42,012 nt of DNA from the NCBI GenBank assembly GCA_029821265.1, contig JALGTR010000003.1, forward strand, positions 1 through 42,012, read 5' to 3'. The translations under genes were made by a program, and so were the position numbers. This document shows, in pieces, positions 1 through 7,822 of this stretch. The stretch is from Candidatus Zipacnadia bacterium. GTDB lineage: Bacteria > Armatimonadota > Zipacnadia > Zipacnadales > UBA5352. Position 1 is the stretch's first letter, and every line of letters starts with the position of its first letter. A model generated the notes under the pieces. The model did no database searches. It worked only from the letters and a program-made list of their open reading frames with translations, and had not been told where the DNA came from.

Positions 1-8
1 CAAGCCAC

Positions 9-22
9 CACCTGCGGAGGTG
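9..22 (+). promoter_or_regulatory. small hairpin covering the rpsD Shine-Dalgarno
   Basis: CACCT (9-13) can pair with AGGTG (18-22) around a GCGG loop. The 3' arm and loop contain the GGAGG ribosome binding site of rpsD. The stem is only 5 bp, so it may be chance. If real, it could tune S4 translation. Confidence 0.25.
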
Positions 23-31
23 AGAAGATTC

Positions 32-661
32 ATGGCGCGTTATACCGGACCAGTCTGTCGGCTCTGTCGGCGCGAGGGCCAGAAGCTGTTCCTCAAAGGG
101 GAACGCTGTCACGGGCCCAAGTGCGCTATTGATCGCAAGTCATACCCCCCGGGGACCCACGGCGGCCAGCGACGAGGACGCCGGCGGCCCTCGGACTATG
201 CAATGCAGCTTCGTGAGAAGCAGAAGCTGCGCGCGATCTACGGGCTGATGGAGAAGCAGTTCCGCAACTACGTCGAGCGGGCGACCGCCGCCAAGGGCGT
301 CACGGGCTTCGTGCTGCTGTCGCTGCTCGAGCGGCGTCTCGACAGCGTCGTGCGACGCGCGGGCCTGGCCGTCAGCCAGGCGCAGGCGCGGCAGCTCGTG
401 CGGCACCGCCACATCGCCGTCAACGGCCGCGTGTGCGACATCCCGTCGCGTCTCCTCAAAGAGGGTGACGTGGTCGAGGTGCGCGAGGGCAGCCGCAACC
501 TGCAGTCGATCGCCGAGGCCATTGGTCGGGGCTACGAGGCTCCCGACTGGCTGGCCGTGGACACTAACAACCTCACCGTTGAGGTCGTGCGCATGCCCGA
601 GCCCGAAGACATCCAGATCGATGTCGACGAGCAGCAGGTTGTCGAGTTCTACGCGCGATAA
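32..661 (+). CDS. rpsD: 30S ribosomal protein S4
   Basis: This is primary 16S rRNA-binding protein S4, 209 aa, which nucleates assembly of the small-subunit body. The ORF track begins at a GTG at base 20. The ATG at 32 is preferred because it gives the canonical MARYTGP start and sits 11 bases after a GGAGG (16-20). The N-terminus carries a zinc-ribbon 'C+' form with Cys9, Cys12, Cys26 and Cys31. The S4 RNA-binding domain follows at about residues 98-160 (LERRLDSVVRRAGLA, QLVRHRHIAVNG). It is followed by rpoA and rplQ, the usual end of the alpha operon, so rpsM and rpsK probably lie just upstream of the window. In E. coli S4 represses its own operon; nothing visible here tests that. The identification is very secure. 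Confidence 0.97.
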   Translation: MARYTGPVCRLCRREGQKLFLKGERCHGPKCAIDRKSYPPGTHGGQRRGRRRPSDYAMQLREKQKLRAIYGLMEKQFRNYVERATAAKGVTGFVLLSLLERRLDSVVRRAGLAVSQAQARQLVRHRHIAVNGRVCDIPSRLLKEGDVVEVREGSRNLQSIAEAIGRGYEAPDWLAVDTNNLTVEVVRMPEPEDIQIDVDEQQVVEFYAR

Positions 662-715
662 GCAGGATCCCGACCGTTCCGTCAGCAGGAACAGACGGTG
701 GAGGGAGACGATCAG

Positions 716-1702
716 ATGATAGAGGAGCTCGCCCCGAAGATGGTGGCCGTCGAGCTTTCCGAGAAGTACGGAAAGTTCGCCATCGAGCCGCTCGAGAGGG
801 GCTTTGGACATACGCTTGGGAATGCGTTCCGCCGCGTGCTGCTCGCTCATATACCCGGCGCCGCAGTGACGGACGTGCGGATCGAGAACGTCCCGCACGC
901 TTTCACGACGATCGAGGGCGTCTACGAGGACGCAACTGAGATCTGCCTGAACATCAAGGAGCTTGCCATCAAGTTCCACGAAGAGGCCGCGGACGAGGGC
1001 GAGAAGATCGCCCGCATTGAGGCCGAGGGGAAGGGCGAGATTCTGGGCGCCGATATCAAGTGCCCGCCCGGGGTCGAGATCATCAACCCCGAGATCCATA
1101 TCGCCACGATCACCTCGGACGATGCCAGTCTCTACATCGACATGTGGATCGAGCGCGACACGGGCTACCACCCGGTCGAGGAGCCGGGCCGCGAGAAGCG
1201 CCCGGGCGATGTCATCGCCCTCGATGCGCTCTTCTCGCCGATCGCCCGCTGCACCTACCGCGTCGAGCCCACCCGACTGGGGCACCGCACGGACCTGGAC
1301 CGACTGATGCTCGAGGTGTGGGGCGACGGCACGATCATGCCCGACGACGCGGTGCGCAAGGCCGCGGAGATCCTCGTGCGCTACATCACGGTCTTCTCCG
1401 AGATCGAGATGCCCGAGGAAGAGGAAGAGGAAGAGGTGCCCGAGGAGGAAGAGGTCCGCAATAAGGTCCTCGGATGGCCCATCGAGGAGATGGAGTTCTC
1501 GGTGCGCACCTTCAACTGCCTCAAGAAAGAGAACATTGACACCGTCGGCGAGCTTGTCGAGCGGACCGAGGACGATCTTCTCAACATCCGGAACTTCGGC
1601 AAGCGTTCGCTGGAAGAAGTCATCGAGAAGCTCGCAGCCGTTGACCTGTCCCTTCGCGAGCCCGCATCCGCTGAGGAACTGGTCGAAGAGGAAGACGGAT
1701 AA
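716..1702 (+). CDS. rpoA: DNA-directed RNA polymerase subunit alpha
   Basis: This is the RNA polymerase alpha subunit, 328 aa. The dimerising N-terminal domain (about residues 1-225, with FAIEPLERGFGHTLGNAFRR) scaffolds beta and beta'. The C-terminal domain (about 258-320, two helix-hairpin-helix-like elements, FGKRSLEEVIEKL) contacts UP-element DNA and activators. The ATG at 716 is preferred over the upstream GTG at 698 because GGAGGG (700-705) lies 10 bases before it and the GTG overlaps that site. The linker is strikingly acidic, with a run of seven glutamates and a second run of four near residues 229-245. It sits between rpsD and rplQ as in most bacteria. Confidence 0.97.
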   Translation: MIEELAPKMVAVELSEKYGKFAIEPLERGFGHTLGNAFRRVLLAHIPGAAVTDVRIENVPHAFTTIEGVYEDATEICLNIKELAIKFHEEAADEGEKIARIEAEGKGEILGADIKCPPGVEIINPEIHIATITSDDASLYIDMWIERDTGYHPVEEPGREKRPGDVIALDALFSPIARCTYRVEPTRLGHRTDLDRLMLEVWGDGTIMPDDAVRKAAEILVRYITVFSEIEMPEEEEEEEVPEEEEVRNKVLGWPIEEMEFSVRTFNCLKKENIDTVGELVERTEDDLLNIRNFGKRSLEEVIEKLAAVDLSLREPASAEELVEEEDG

Positions 1703-1711
1703 GAGAGATCC

Positions 1712-1728
1712 GGCGGCGACCGGCCGCC
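1712..1728 (+). other. short rpoA-rplQ intergenic hairpin
   Basis: GGCGGC (1712-1717) and GCCGCC (1723-1728) form a perfect 6-bp stem with a 5-base loop. It lies between the rpoA stop and the rplQ ribosome binding site. No T-tract follows, so full termination is unlikely. RNA processing or attenuation is possible. Confidence 0.3.
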
Positions 1729-1742
1729 TGTGAGGGACAACA

Positions 1743-2096
1743 ATGCGACACCGACACGACCACCGAAAACTCGGGCGCCCCACCGACCAGCGGCTTGCGC
1801 TGCTGCGCAGCCAGGTGGATGCCCTCTTCCGGCACAGCCGCGTGAAGACGACTGTGCAGAAGGCCAAAGAGACCCAGCGCATGGCTGAGAAGCTCATCAC
1901 CAAGGCCAAGCGCGGTGACATGCACGCCCGGCGCCAGGTGCTCAAGAAGATCGGCGACAAGGACCTTGTCGCGTACATCTTCGACGAACTTGCGCCGCGG
2001 TTTGCCGACCGCGATGGCGGATACACTCGCGTCATCCGCGCCGGCCGTCGCAACGGGGATAGCGCTGAGATGGCCATCCTGGAGCTGACCGAGTAG
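1743..2096 (+). CDS. rplQ: 50S ribosomal protein L17
   Basis: Ribosomal protein L17, 117 aa, a large-subunit protein near the exit tunnel. The N-terminus (MRHRHDHRKLGRPTDQRLALL) is the family signature RH...KLGR...RxALLR. The C-terminus keeps the GGYTR(V/I) segment followed by RRNGDSAEMAILEL. Length and order after rpoA are standard. A GAGGG ribosome binding site lies about 8 bases before the ATG. The gene is 40 bases after rpoA and 17 bases before truA, in the same direction, so cotranscription is likely. Confidence 0.96.
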   Translation: MRHRHDHRKLGRPTDQRLALLRSQVDALFRHSRVKTTVQKAKETQRMAEKLITKAKRGDMHARRQVLKKIGDKDLVAYIFDELAPRFADRDGGYTRVIRAGRRNGDSAEMAILELTE

Positions 2097-2113
2097 TTCG
2101 GGCGCGATGCACA

Positions 2114-2848
2114 ATGCGCAGGCTGCTGCTCACGGTGCAGTACGATGGGACCGATTACCACGGTTTCCAGCGGCAGCCTGATGTGCCCACCATTCAGTCC
2201 GAGATCGAACGGGCGCTGAGCCGGCTGCTTGACGAGCACGTTACCATCGTCGGCGCCGGTCGAACCGACGCAGGGGTCCACGCCCTGGGACAGACCGTGA
2301 CCTTTGACACCGACAGGCCCATACCGACAGAGCGAGTCCCGCAAGCGCTCAACCTGATCCTGCCCAACGCGATCAGCTGCGTGGGCGCGACAGAGGTGGG
2401 CGCTGATTTCCACCCGCGCTACGATGCGGTCGGGAAGCTCTACGGCTATCGGATCCTGAACCGGGAGTTGCCATCGCCGTTCATCGGTCGCTACGCCTGG
2501 CACATCAGGGAGCCGCTCGATGCTCCGAGGATGGCCGCCGCCGCCGCAACGCTCCTCGGGCGCCATGACTTCGCGGCGTTCTCGAGCGCGGGCGGATCGG
2601 CCAGCACGAGCGTCCGCACGCTCACGCGCCTGGACGTTGAGCGGCACGGAGACCTCGTCGAACTGCGCGCGGAGGCCGATGGCTTTCTTTACATGATGGT
2701 GCGAAGGCTCGTCGGAGCGCTCGTGGAGATCGGTCTGGGCAACCTGTCGGCGGAGGAGCTCGGGCGGATACTGCGGGGCAGGGACCGCACAAAGGCGGTC
2801 TGGATCGCGCCCCCGCAGGGCCTGTCTCTGATCAAGGTGATCTATTGA
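2114..2848 (+). CDS. truA: tRNA pseudouridine(38-40) synthase TruA
   Basis: TruA converts uridines 38-40 of the tRNA anticodon arm to pseudouridine. At 244 aa it has the usual length. It opens with the strand LLTVQYDGTDYHGFQ, and the catalytic aspartate is in GRTDAGVHA near residue 50. RYDAVGKLYGYRI and the C-terminal FLYMMVRRLVGALVEIG block are also family-typical. It follows rplQ by 17 bases and precedes rplM and rpsI, an arrangement seen in many bacteria. The ribosome binding site is weak, which suggests translational coupling to rplQ. Confidence 0.96.
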   Translation: MRRLLLTVQYDGTDYHGFQRQPDVPTIQSEIERALSRLLDEHVTIVGAGRTDAGVHALGQTVTFDTDRPIPTERVPQALNLILPNAISCVGATEVGADFHPRYDAVGKLYGYRILNRELPSPFIGRYAWHIREPLDAPRMAAAAATLLGRHDFAAFSSAGGSASTSVRTLTRLDVERHGDLVELRAEADGFLYMMVRRLVGALVEIGLGNLSAEELGRILRGRDRTKAVWIAPPQGLSLIKVIY

Positions 2849-2884
2849 GGCGGGCAGTGCCCTGCCTTTGAGGAGGAAGTTTCG

Positions 2885-3322
2885 ATGCAGAATAAGACAC
2901 TGTCGGCCAATCCGGCCGACGTTGAGCGCAACTGGTTCATCGTAAGCGCGCGAGGCAAGGTGCTGGGCCGTCTGGCCACACAGATCGCGGCCGTTCTGCG
3001 GGGCAAGCACAAGCCCAGCTATACTCCGCACGTCGATTGCGGCGATTTCGTCGTGGTCACGGACGCGGCGAGCGTGCGGCTCACCGGCTCCAAGCGCGAT
3101 ACCAAGATGCACTACTGGCACACCGGCTATCCGGGGCATCTGCGCTCCAGGAGCTACGGAGAGCTGCTCGAGACCGAGCCCGAGGAGGTCATCCGGCGCG
3201 CGGTCTGGGGCATGCTTCCGAAGAACCCGCTGGGCCGGAAGATGCTCAAGAAGCTGAAGGTCTACGCCGGCTCGGAGCACCCGCATGCGGCGCAGCAGCC
3301 CGAGCCGCTTCCCGAGAACTGA
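2885..3322 (+). CDS. rplM: 50S ribosomal protein L13
   Basis: Ribosomal protein L13, 145 aa, an early-assembling large-subunit protein. Visible signatures are [21 protein letters not shown], the [11 protein letters not shown] strand, and the conserved [21 protein letters not shown] near the C-terminus. A strong AGGAGGAAG ribosome binding site precedes the ATG. rpsI follows 38 bases later; L13-S9 pairing is nearly universal. The extra C-terminal tail ([11 protein letters not shown]) is slightly long but unremarkable. Confidence 0.97.
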   Translation: MQNKTLSANPADVERNWFIVSARGKVLGRLATQIAAVLRGKHKPSYTPHVDCGDFVVVTDAASVRLTGSKRDTKMHYWHTGYPGHLRSRSYGELLETEPEEVIRRAVWGMLPKNPLGRKMLKKLKVYAGSEHPHAAQQPEPLPEN

Positions 3323-3360
3323 GGACGACACACGACGACCTGTCGCAGGAGGCGAATTTC

Positions 3361-3756
3361 TTGGCGAACTACGTAGGATACGGAACCGGACGGCGGAAGT
3401 CTGCCGTTGCGAAGGTCTGGCTGATTCCGGGCGGATCCGGCCAGATCACCATCAACGAAGAGACCCCGCGCTCGTACCTCAAGCGCGATAGCCTGGCTGC
3501 GGTTGTCACCGAACCCTTCGAGGCGACTGGCACCGCGGACGAGTTCGACGCGAAGGTGATCGTTCGCGGTGGCGGCCTCTCAGGCCAGGCCGGCGCGGTT
3601 CGACACGGAATCGCCAACGCGCTTGTGGCTGCGGATCCTCACTACCGGACGGTCCTGGGACCGGCCGGGCTTCTGACCCGCGATCCGCGCGTCAAGGAGC
3701 GCAAGCACGCTGGCTTCCGCAAGGCGCGTCGGGGCAAGCAGTTCTCGAAGCGCTGA
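3361..3756 (+). CDS. rpsI: 30S ribosomal protein S9 (TTG start)
   Basis: Ribosomal protein S9, 131 aa; its C-terminal tail reaches the P-site tRNA. The ORF track lists a 239-aa frame from 3037, but its N-terminal part is a shadow of rplM. The true start is the TTG at 3361, placed 8 bases after AGGAGG (3347-3352), which gives (M)ANYVGYGTGRRKSAVAKV. The core GGGLSGQAGAVRHGIANAL and the terminus KARRGKQFSKR are canonical. It is the last gene of the ribosomal run and is followed by a strong hairpin. Confidence 0.95.
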   Translation: MANYVGYGTGRRKSAVAKVWLIPGGSGQITINEETPRSYLKRDSLAAVVTEPFEATGTADEFDAKVIVRGGGLSGQAGAVRHGIANALVAADPHYRTVLGPAGLLTRDPRVKERKHAGFRKARRGKQFSKR

Positions 3757-3820
3757 GAGCGGCGGCCGGATCGAAGCTCGGGCCGTCAACGCCCCGGCTG
3801 TGTGCTCGACCTGTCTGTGC

Positions 3821-3853
3821 ACGGGCCGCCGCGGTATCACCGTGGCGGCCCGT
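3821..3853 (+). terminator. terminator-like hairpin after rpsI
   Basis: ACGGGCCGCCGCGG (3821-3834) pairs with CCGTGGCGGCCCGT (3840-3853), giving a 14-bp stem with one G-U pair and a 5-base loop. No T-run follows. It is the first strong hairpin after the ribosomal genes and lies before an unrelated exported gene, so it probably ends the ribosomal transcript. Confidence 0.6.
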
Positions 3854-3926
3854 TCCGTGTCAGAGGGCGAAACATCTCGCCGGCGTCGCCGGTCCAACGA
3901 TGCAGGACGCTCGGAGGAGGGACGCC

Positions 3927-5864
3927 ATGACACTCGGTCGCACGCGAAAACTTGCCCCGTTGCTTCTGCTCGTCGCCTGTGTTCCCATCGCCTCTGCAGC
4001 GCAGCATGGCGCTCAGCTGGCCGAACTCGTCGCCGACTGGGGCGATGAGATCTACGATCGACGCGAGCAGATACCCCACTACGACGCGGACACAGATCTG
4101 GTGCGCGACGGGGCCGGGCGGCTGAATATCGCCGAGACGAGCCTCAACTACGCCGCCGCGCTCGTCGCCGCGGATGAGAAGCCCGAGCGGGCGTATGCGG
4201 TGATAGAGGCCGTGCTGGCCACCCAGGCAACAGGCGACGATGCCGCGCGCGGTCTCTTCCCGTGGTATCTCGGCGGCACGCCGACGTCGGACGCAACGCT
4301 CTACCTCGGCCCAACGCTCGCGTGGCTTGCGCAGGCTCGCGGGCTTCCCGCGGATCTGCATGCCCGACTGCAGCAGTCGGCGAAGCTCGCGCTCGAGGGA
4401 CTGCTCGCGGAGGGCGTCCGACCGCGTGAGGGATTCGGGCTGGCCATGTGGGCGGGCTCGGTGGCCAGTCTGGGCGCTGCGACAGGCGATAGCGAGGCGC
4501 AACGTGCCGCCGCGGACGGCGTCCGACGCGAGCTGGCTGTCGTCAAGACGCGCGGCCCGAACGGCGTGCACAGCCCGACCTACGACGCTCTGCGCATCGG
4601 CGGGCTTCGCTGGGCATGGCAGCACGCCGCCGACGATGCGGCCCGTGCCGAGGCCGGAATGGCCCTGAGGCTGCGGTATCTGGACATGCTTCAGCGCTAC
4701 GAGCCGACATCCGCGATCGTAGCGGGTGCAATCGGCTCAGCCTACGAGGCAGATTACCTCGGTAGCACCGGTGTCGCGCGGTACCTGCTGGCTTGCGATC
4801 TCCCGTCAGCGCTCGCCGCCACCGAGATGGCGACGCCCCTCGCGATGTACTTCGCGCTGTCCGAGTATACGCTGCCTGACGACCTCGTCGCCGTCGCCGA
4901 AGGTCTGCAACAGCCGAGGGAGGTCCGCACGCGTACGCCTTCGCCCGAGGAGGAGGTTGCCGAGGAGGCCGGGACCTGCACGTGGCTGGCTCCCGGCATC
5001 AGTCTCGGCACGATGAGCGGGCAGGTGGACCACACGTCGATCCCGATCCTCGCCACGTCCGACGCCCCTGAGCGGCCGACCAGCTACTTCTACATCTTCG
5101 GCGGCCCCGCGACGGTGCACAGCGCACAGGCCGGCCCCCTCGCCATCTGCAGCTTCAACTTCGATGCCGTGGGCACCCCGAAGCGGCTGCAGGCCGGTGT
5201 GCAGGGCATTCTCGGTCCGCGCGATCAGATCGACCGCGTGATCATCGGGCGTCATGAGTGGATCGGCGAGCCGGAGGCGGTCGGTGGCAATCTGCCCGTG
5301 GTCGTCCAGCGCGGCTCAACATACGTGGGAGTGAAGATCCTCGAAGTCGCGGTCGGGGCGCAGATGCGCTCTCCCGTCAAACCCGGGAGGCTGTCGTGGC
5401 TGCGCGAGGGCAACATGGATTCGCTTAGCCTCGTCGTCTTCGGGCGTCACGCCGACTACCCGCTGCAGAATCCACTCTACGATGTGCGCGTGGGGCTGCT
5501 GGTTGAGGTCGCTCCAATCGACCAGTTCGAATCGCTCGACGCTTTCGCTGAGCACGTGAGCTCGCGGCGTGTCACCCAGCGCATCGCCCAGAGCCGCGTG
5601 CGCGTTGATGAGCAGAGACAGCGGCAGATCCCCGGGCGCCACGAGCTGACGCCGCTTGCAGAGATGCGCTTCCTCGACCTCTTGGAGCATACGATGATGC
5701 TTGAGGACGACGAGGGCCTGTCATTGGGGCTGGTCGAGGAGCTGGCGCAAAACCGGCTGCTGTCGCGGACGGTCCCCGCGGAGCTGCCGAATGGCTACCT
5801 CTGGTACTCGCCGGAGCTGACGCTCACGACGGGCGCGGACATCGCTCCCACGCCCGGGCAGTAA
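3927..5864 (+). CDS. exported protein of unknown function, 645 aa
   Basis: I do not recognise the family. The ORF track starts at 3900, but the ATG at 3927 follows GGAGGAGGG directly and begins a clear signal peptide (MTLGRTRK then a hydrophobic LAPLLLLVAC... core). The signal can be read as signal peptidase I cleavage after ASA, or as a lipobox (LVAC), so a lipoprotein is possible. The first half (about residues 30-330) is alanine-rich and looks helical. The second half (about 360-640) looks beta-rich, with many aromatic and glycine-rich strands. An all-helical toroid followed by a beta-sandwich is the plan of several polysaccharide lyases, so a glycan-active role is a guess only. It has hairpins on both sides and appears monocistronic. 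Confidence 0.8.
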   Translation: MTLGRTRKLAPLLLLVACVPIASAAQHGAQLAELVADWGDEIYDRREQIPHYDADTDLVRDGAGRLNIAETSLNYAAALVAADEKPERAYAVIEAVLATQATGDDAARGLFPWYLGGTPTSDATLYLGPTLAWLAQARGLPADLHARLQQSAKLALEGLLAEGVRPREGFGLAMWAGSVASLGAATGDSEAQRAAADGVRRELAVVKTRGPNGVHSPTYDALRIGGLRWAWQHAADDAARAEAGMALRLRYLDMLQRYEPTSAIVAGAIGSAYEADYLGSTGVARYLLACDLPSALAATEMATPLAMYFALSEYTLPDDLVAVAEGLQQPREVRTRTPSPEEEVAEEAGTCTWLAPGISLGTMSGQVDHTSIPILATSDAPERPTSYFYIFGGPATVHSAQAGPLAICSFNFDAVGTPKRLQAGVQGILGPRDQIDRVIIGRHEWIGEPEAVGGNLPVVVQRGSTYVGVKILEVAVGAQMRSPVKPGRLSWLREGNMDSLSLVVFGRHADYPLQNPLYDVRVGLLVEVAPIDQFESLDAFAEHVSSRRVTQRIAQSRVRVDEQRQRQIPGRHELTPLAEMRFLDLLEHTMMLEDDEGLSLGLVEELAQNRLLSRTVPAELPNGYLWYSPELTLTTGADIAPTPGQ

Positions 5865-5891
5865 CCAGGAGCCGGCCGCACAGAACGCACA

Positions 5892-5921
5892 GGAGCACGC
5901 CCCGCACCCGGGGCGTGCTCC
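5892..5921. terminator. bidirectional terminator between convergent genes
   Basis: GGAGCACGCCCCG (5892-5904) and CGGGGCGTGCTCC (5909-5921) form a perfect 13-bp stem with a 4-base loop. It lies between the stop of the plus-strand exported gene at 5864 and the stop of the minus-strand lipoprotein gene at 5954, and could serve both. Confidence 0.7.
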
Positions 5922-5953
5922 ATGCATTGCGCCGGTCGTCTCGGGCCGACGGA

Positions 5954-6199
5954 CTACAGAACAGGCGGTTCGGGCGGCTGCAGGCCGCCCCCATCGTCCG
6001 GCGGCTCCGGCGGAGGCGGGGGCTGTATGCCGCCATTGTCGTCATTCGGTTCGCCTCCGGGGGGCACTGGCGCTGGCTCAACCGTAGGGCCGCCTGTGTC
6101 GTCGCCGATGAACGGAGGGTTTCCCCCGGTGCCGTCGCACGCGGCGAACACGATGACCGTCAGCAGGATCGAAATGAGCAAGAGGCATTTAACCTTCAC
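5954..6199 (-). CDS. small proline/glycine-rich lipoprotein, 81 aa
   Basis: Small predicted lipoprotein with no recognised family. It starts at GTG (6199) behind a GGGGAGA ribosome binding site. The N-terminus is a lipoprotein signal: KVK, a hydrophobic stretch, then FAAC as lipobox with Cys near residue 21. The mature part is about 60 residues, low-complexity and rich in Pro, Gly, Asp and Glu (runs such as PPPPPEPP), with no evident fold. It likely acts as an acidic spacer or tether at the membrane. The 51-aa membrane-protein gene lies upstream in the same direction, and both could share its promoter. The opposite-strand ORF 5922-6227 is rejected. Confidence 0.7.
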   Translation of the reverse strand: MKVKCLLLISILLTVIVFAACDGTGGNPPFIGDDTGGPTVEPAPVPPGGEPNDDNGGIQPPPPPEPPDDGGGLQPPEPPVL

Positions 6200-6268
6200 G
6201 GCGTCTCTCCCCTCGGATCGGCAGTGACCGCGATCAAACAGTTCACCATCGGGGCGAAAACCCCTTCG

Positions 6269-6424
6269 TCACCCTATCGTATCAGTCGGTGGCCTCTCTG
6301 TCCAGCCCATATCGCATCCGTCGCCCCGGGACGAGGCATCGCGCGAGAGGTAGACGACGAGTATAAAGAGAGCCAGCGCCAGGTCCAGCCCTGTTACATG
6401 CGCCACATCAGCCAGCGGGTTCAT
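6269..6424 (-). CDS. 51-aa single-pass membrane protein
   Basis: This short gene is hidden inside the longer track ORF 6269-6871. The supported start is the ATG at 6424, six bases after a GGGAGGA ribosome binding site and 35 bases downstream of a near-consensus promoter. The product begins MNPLADVAHVTG and then has one hydrophobic helix (about residues 12-26, LDLALALFILVVYL). It ends in a polar tail with Ser, Arg, Asp and Trp. No family is recognised. The lipoprotein gene lies 69 bases downstream, so the two may form a small envelope operon. It could be a spurious ORF, but promoter, ribosome binding site and membrane helix all agree. Confidence 0.55.
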   Translation of the reverse strand: MNPLADVAHVTGLDLALALFILVVYLSRDASSRGDGCDMGWTERPPTDTIG

Positions 6425-6458
6425 TATTGCTCCTCCCATCAATCGAACGTCAGTTCGT

Positions 6459-6487
6459 ATTCTACTCGCCCCGGAGCGGTGCGTCAA
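6459..6487 (-). promoter_or_regulatory. sigma70-type promoter for the small envelope genes
   Basis: Reading the minus strand: TTGACG (6487-6482), a 17-base spacer, then TAGAAT (6464-6459). Each hexamer matches consensus at five of six positions. The expected start is near 6452, about 28 bases before the ATG at 6424. Confidence 0.6.
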
Positions 6488-6557
6488 CCCAAATATCGAA
6501 TTAACGTTCGACGTGTCGCCATCCGACCGGATGATGATGTCGCATTCCGCGAGGGCC

Positions 6558-6586
6558 TTGACTGCACTCCTATAATAGTGTAACGT
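6558..6586 (+). promoter_or_regulatory. possible promoter of the sat-cysC operon
   Basis: TTGACT (6558-6563) with a 17-base spacer leads to TAACGT (6581-6586), a poor -10. A perfect TATAAT lies at 6571-6576, but only 7 bases after TTGACT, so the two cannot form one standard promoter. Which element is used cannot be settled from sequence. The rest of 6425-6635 holds the divergent promoter and nothing else recognisable; I see no riboswitch. Confidence 0.4.
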
Positions 6587-6635
6587 GGGGACACTCTTAT
6601 AGAATTGTCGATCGTGCAGGAGGGACGCGGGTTCC

Positions 6636-7790
6636 ATGATTGCCCCACATGGCGGGAAGCTCGTCAATCGCGTGCTTGAGGGTGACGCGCTCGAGGAGGC
6701 CAGGTCGAGGGCTGCGGATCTGCCCAGGCTGGCGGTGACCGAGGAGATCCTCAGCGACGCCCGCAACCTCGCCCGCGGCGTCTTCAGCCCGCTCGAAGGC
6801 TTCGTCACGGAGCAGCAGTTCAATAGCATCGTGAACGACGAGCGCCTGCCGGATGGCACGATCTTCCCCATCCCGATCTTCCTGACCGTCGATGAGCCTG
6901 ACGCTGTTGCGGCGGGCTCACAGGTTGCGCTGGTGAGTGAGAGCGATCCCGAGAGTCCCGTCGCGATTCTGAACGTCGAGGAGATCTACCAGTGGGATAA
7001 GGAGAAGGCTGCGGCATCGGTTTTCGGGACGGCTGACACCGATCATCCCGGCGTCACCGGCTACCATGCGCGCGGCGACCACGCAGTCGGCGGGACGGTT
7101 GACCTGATCGACAACGATCGCGGGCCGTTCGCCGAGGTGAACCTGTTTCCGGCCGAGACCCGGGCGCTCTTCGAGGAGCGCGGCTGGCGCACCGTCTGCG
7201 CCTTCCAGACGCGCAATGTGCCGCATGCGGGACACGAGGACCTGCAGAAGACCGTGCTGGGGCTTGTTGACGCACTGATGATCCAGCCGGTCATCGGCAA
7301 GAAGAAGTCCGGTGACTACCAGGATGCGGTGATCATCGCGGCGTACGAGGCGCTGATCGCGAATTACTTCCACCCTGACCGCGTCCTGCTGAACATCCTC
7401 CCGACGGAGATGCGCTACGCCGGGCCGAAAGAGGCCATCCTCCACGGCATCATGCGCAAGAACTACGGGTGCACGCACATCATCATTGGTCGCGACCATG
7501 CGGGTGTCGGCAACTACTACGGTGAGGAAGAGGCCATCGAGAAGTTCGAGGCGATGGCGGATGAGCTGGAGATCATGCCGATCACTATCCGGGGCGACTT
7601 CTGGTACTGCTGTGAGTGCGGCCGTGTCGCCTCGAATCGCACCTGCCCCCACGATGGCGATGCCTGCCTGTCGTTCAGCTGCACCGAGATTCGCGCCATG
7701 ATCCGGGAGGGCACGCCGCCCCGGTCCGAGATCATGCGCAAAGAGGTCTTCGAGGTCATCCAGCAGTTCGATCAGCCGTTCTGCGAGTAG
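6636..7790 (+). CDS. sat: sulfate adenylyltransferase (ATP sulfurylase)
   Basis: Converts sulfate and ATP to adenosine 5'-phosphosulfate (APS) and pyrophosphate in the cytoplasm. The 384-aa length fits the single-chain Sat family rather than CysDN. The nucleotide-binding motif is QTRNVPHAGHE (near residue 193), with the HxGH pair intact, followed by the GRDHAGVG motif (near residue 287). A cysteine cluster at about residues 325-345 (CCECG...CPHDGDAC) looks like the zinc site found in Thermus-type enzymes. An AGGAGGG ribosome binding site precedes the ATG. cysC follows 32 bases later, so the pair makes PAPS. The absence of aprAB or dsr genes nearby favours assimilation or sulfation over respiration, but the window is limited. 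Confidence 0.95.
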   Translation: MIAPHGGKLVNRVLEGDALEEARSRAADLPRLAVTEEILSDARNLARGVFSPLEGFVTEQQFNSIVNDERLPDGTIFPIPIFLTVDEPDAVAAGSQVALVSESDPESPVAILNVEEIYQWDKEKAAASVFGTADTDHPGVTGYHARGDHAVGGTVDLIDNDRGPFAEVNLFPAETRALFEERGWRTVCAFQTRNVPHAGHEDLQKTVLGLVDALMIQPVIGKKKSGDYQDAVIIAAYEALIANYFHPDRVLLNILPTEMRYAGPKEAILHGIMRKNYGCTHIIIGRDHAGVGNYYGEEEAIEKFEAMADELEIMPITIRGDFWYCCECGRVASNRTCPHDGDACLSFSCTEIRAMIREGTPPRSEIMRKEVFEVIQQFDQPFCE

Positions 7791-7822
7791 TCCGCCCAAA
7801 GGCGATCACAGGGAGAGTTACC

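Noticed and set aside
140-3331. 1063-aa minus-strand ORF opposite the ribosomal genes
   Set aside because: It lies wholly antisense to rpsD, rpoA, rplQ, truA and rplM, and its composition is that of a GC-rich shadow frame.
5922-6227. Plus-strand Gly/Pro-rich ORF opposite the small lipoprotein
   Set aside because: Its low-complexity content mirrors the lipoprotein gene, which has a lipobox and a ribosome binding site.
6558-6576. TTGACT followed by TATAAT as one promoter
   Set aside because: The spacer is only 7 bases, too short for a sigma70 -35/-10 pair.
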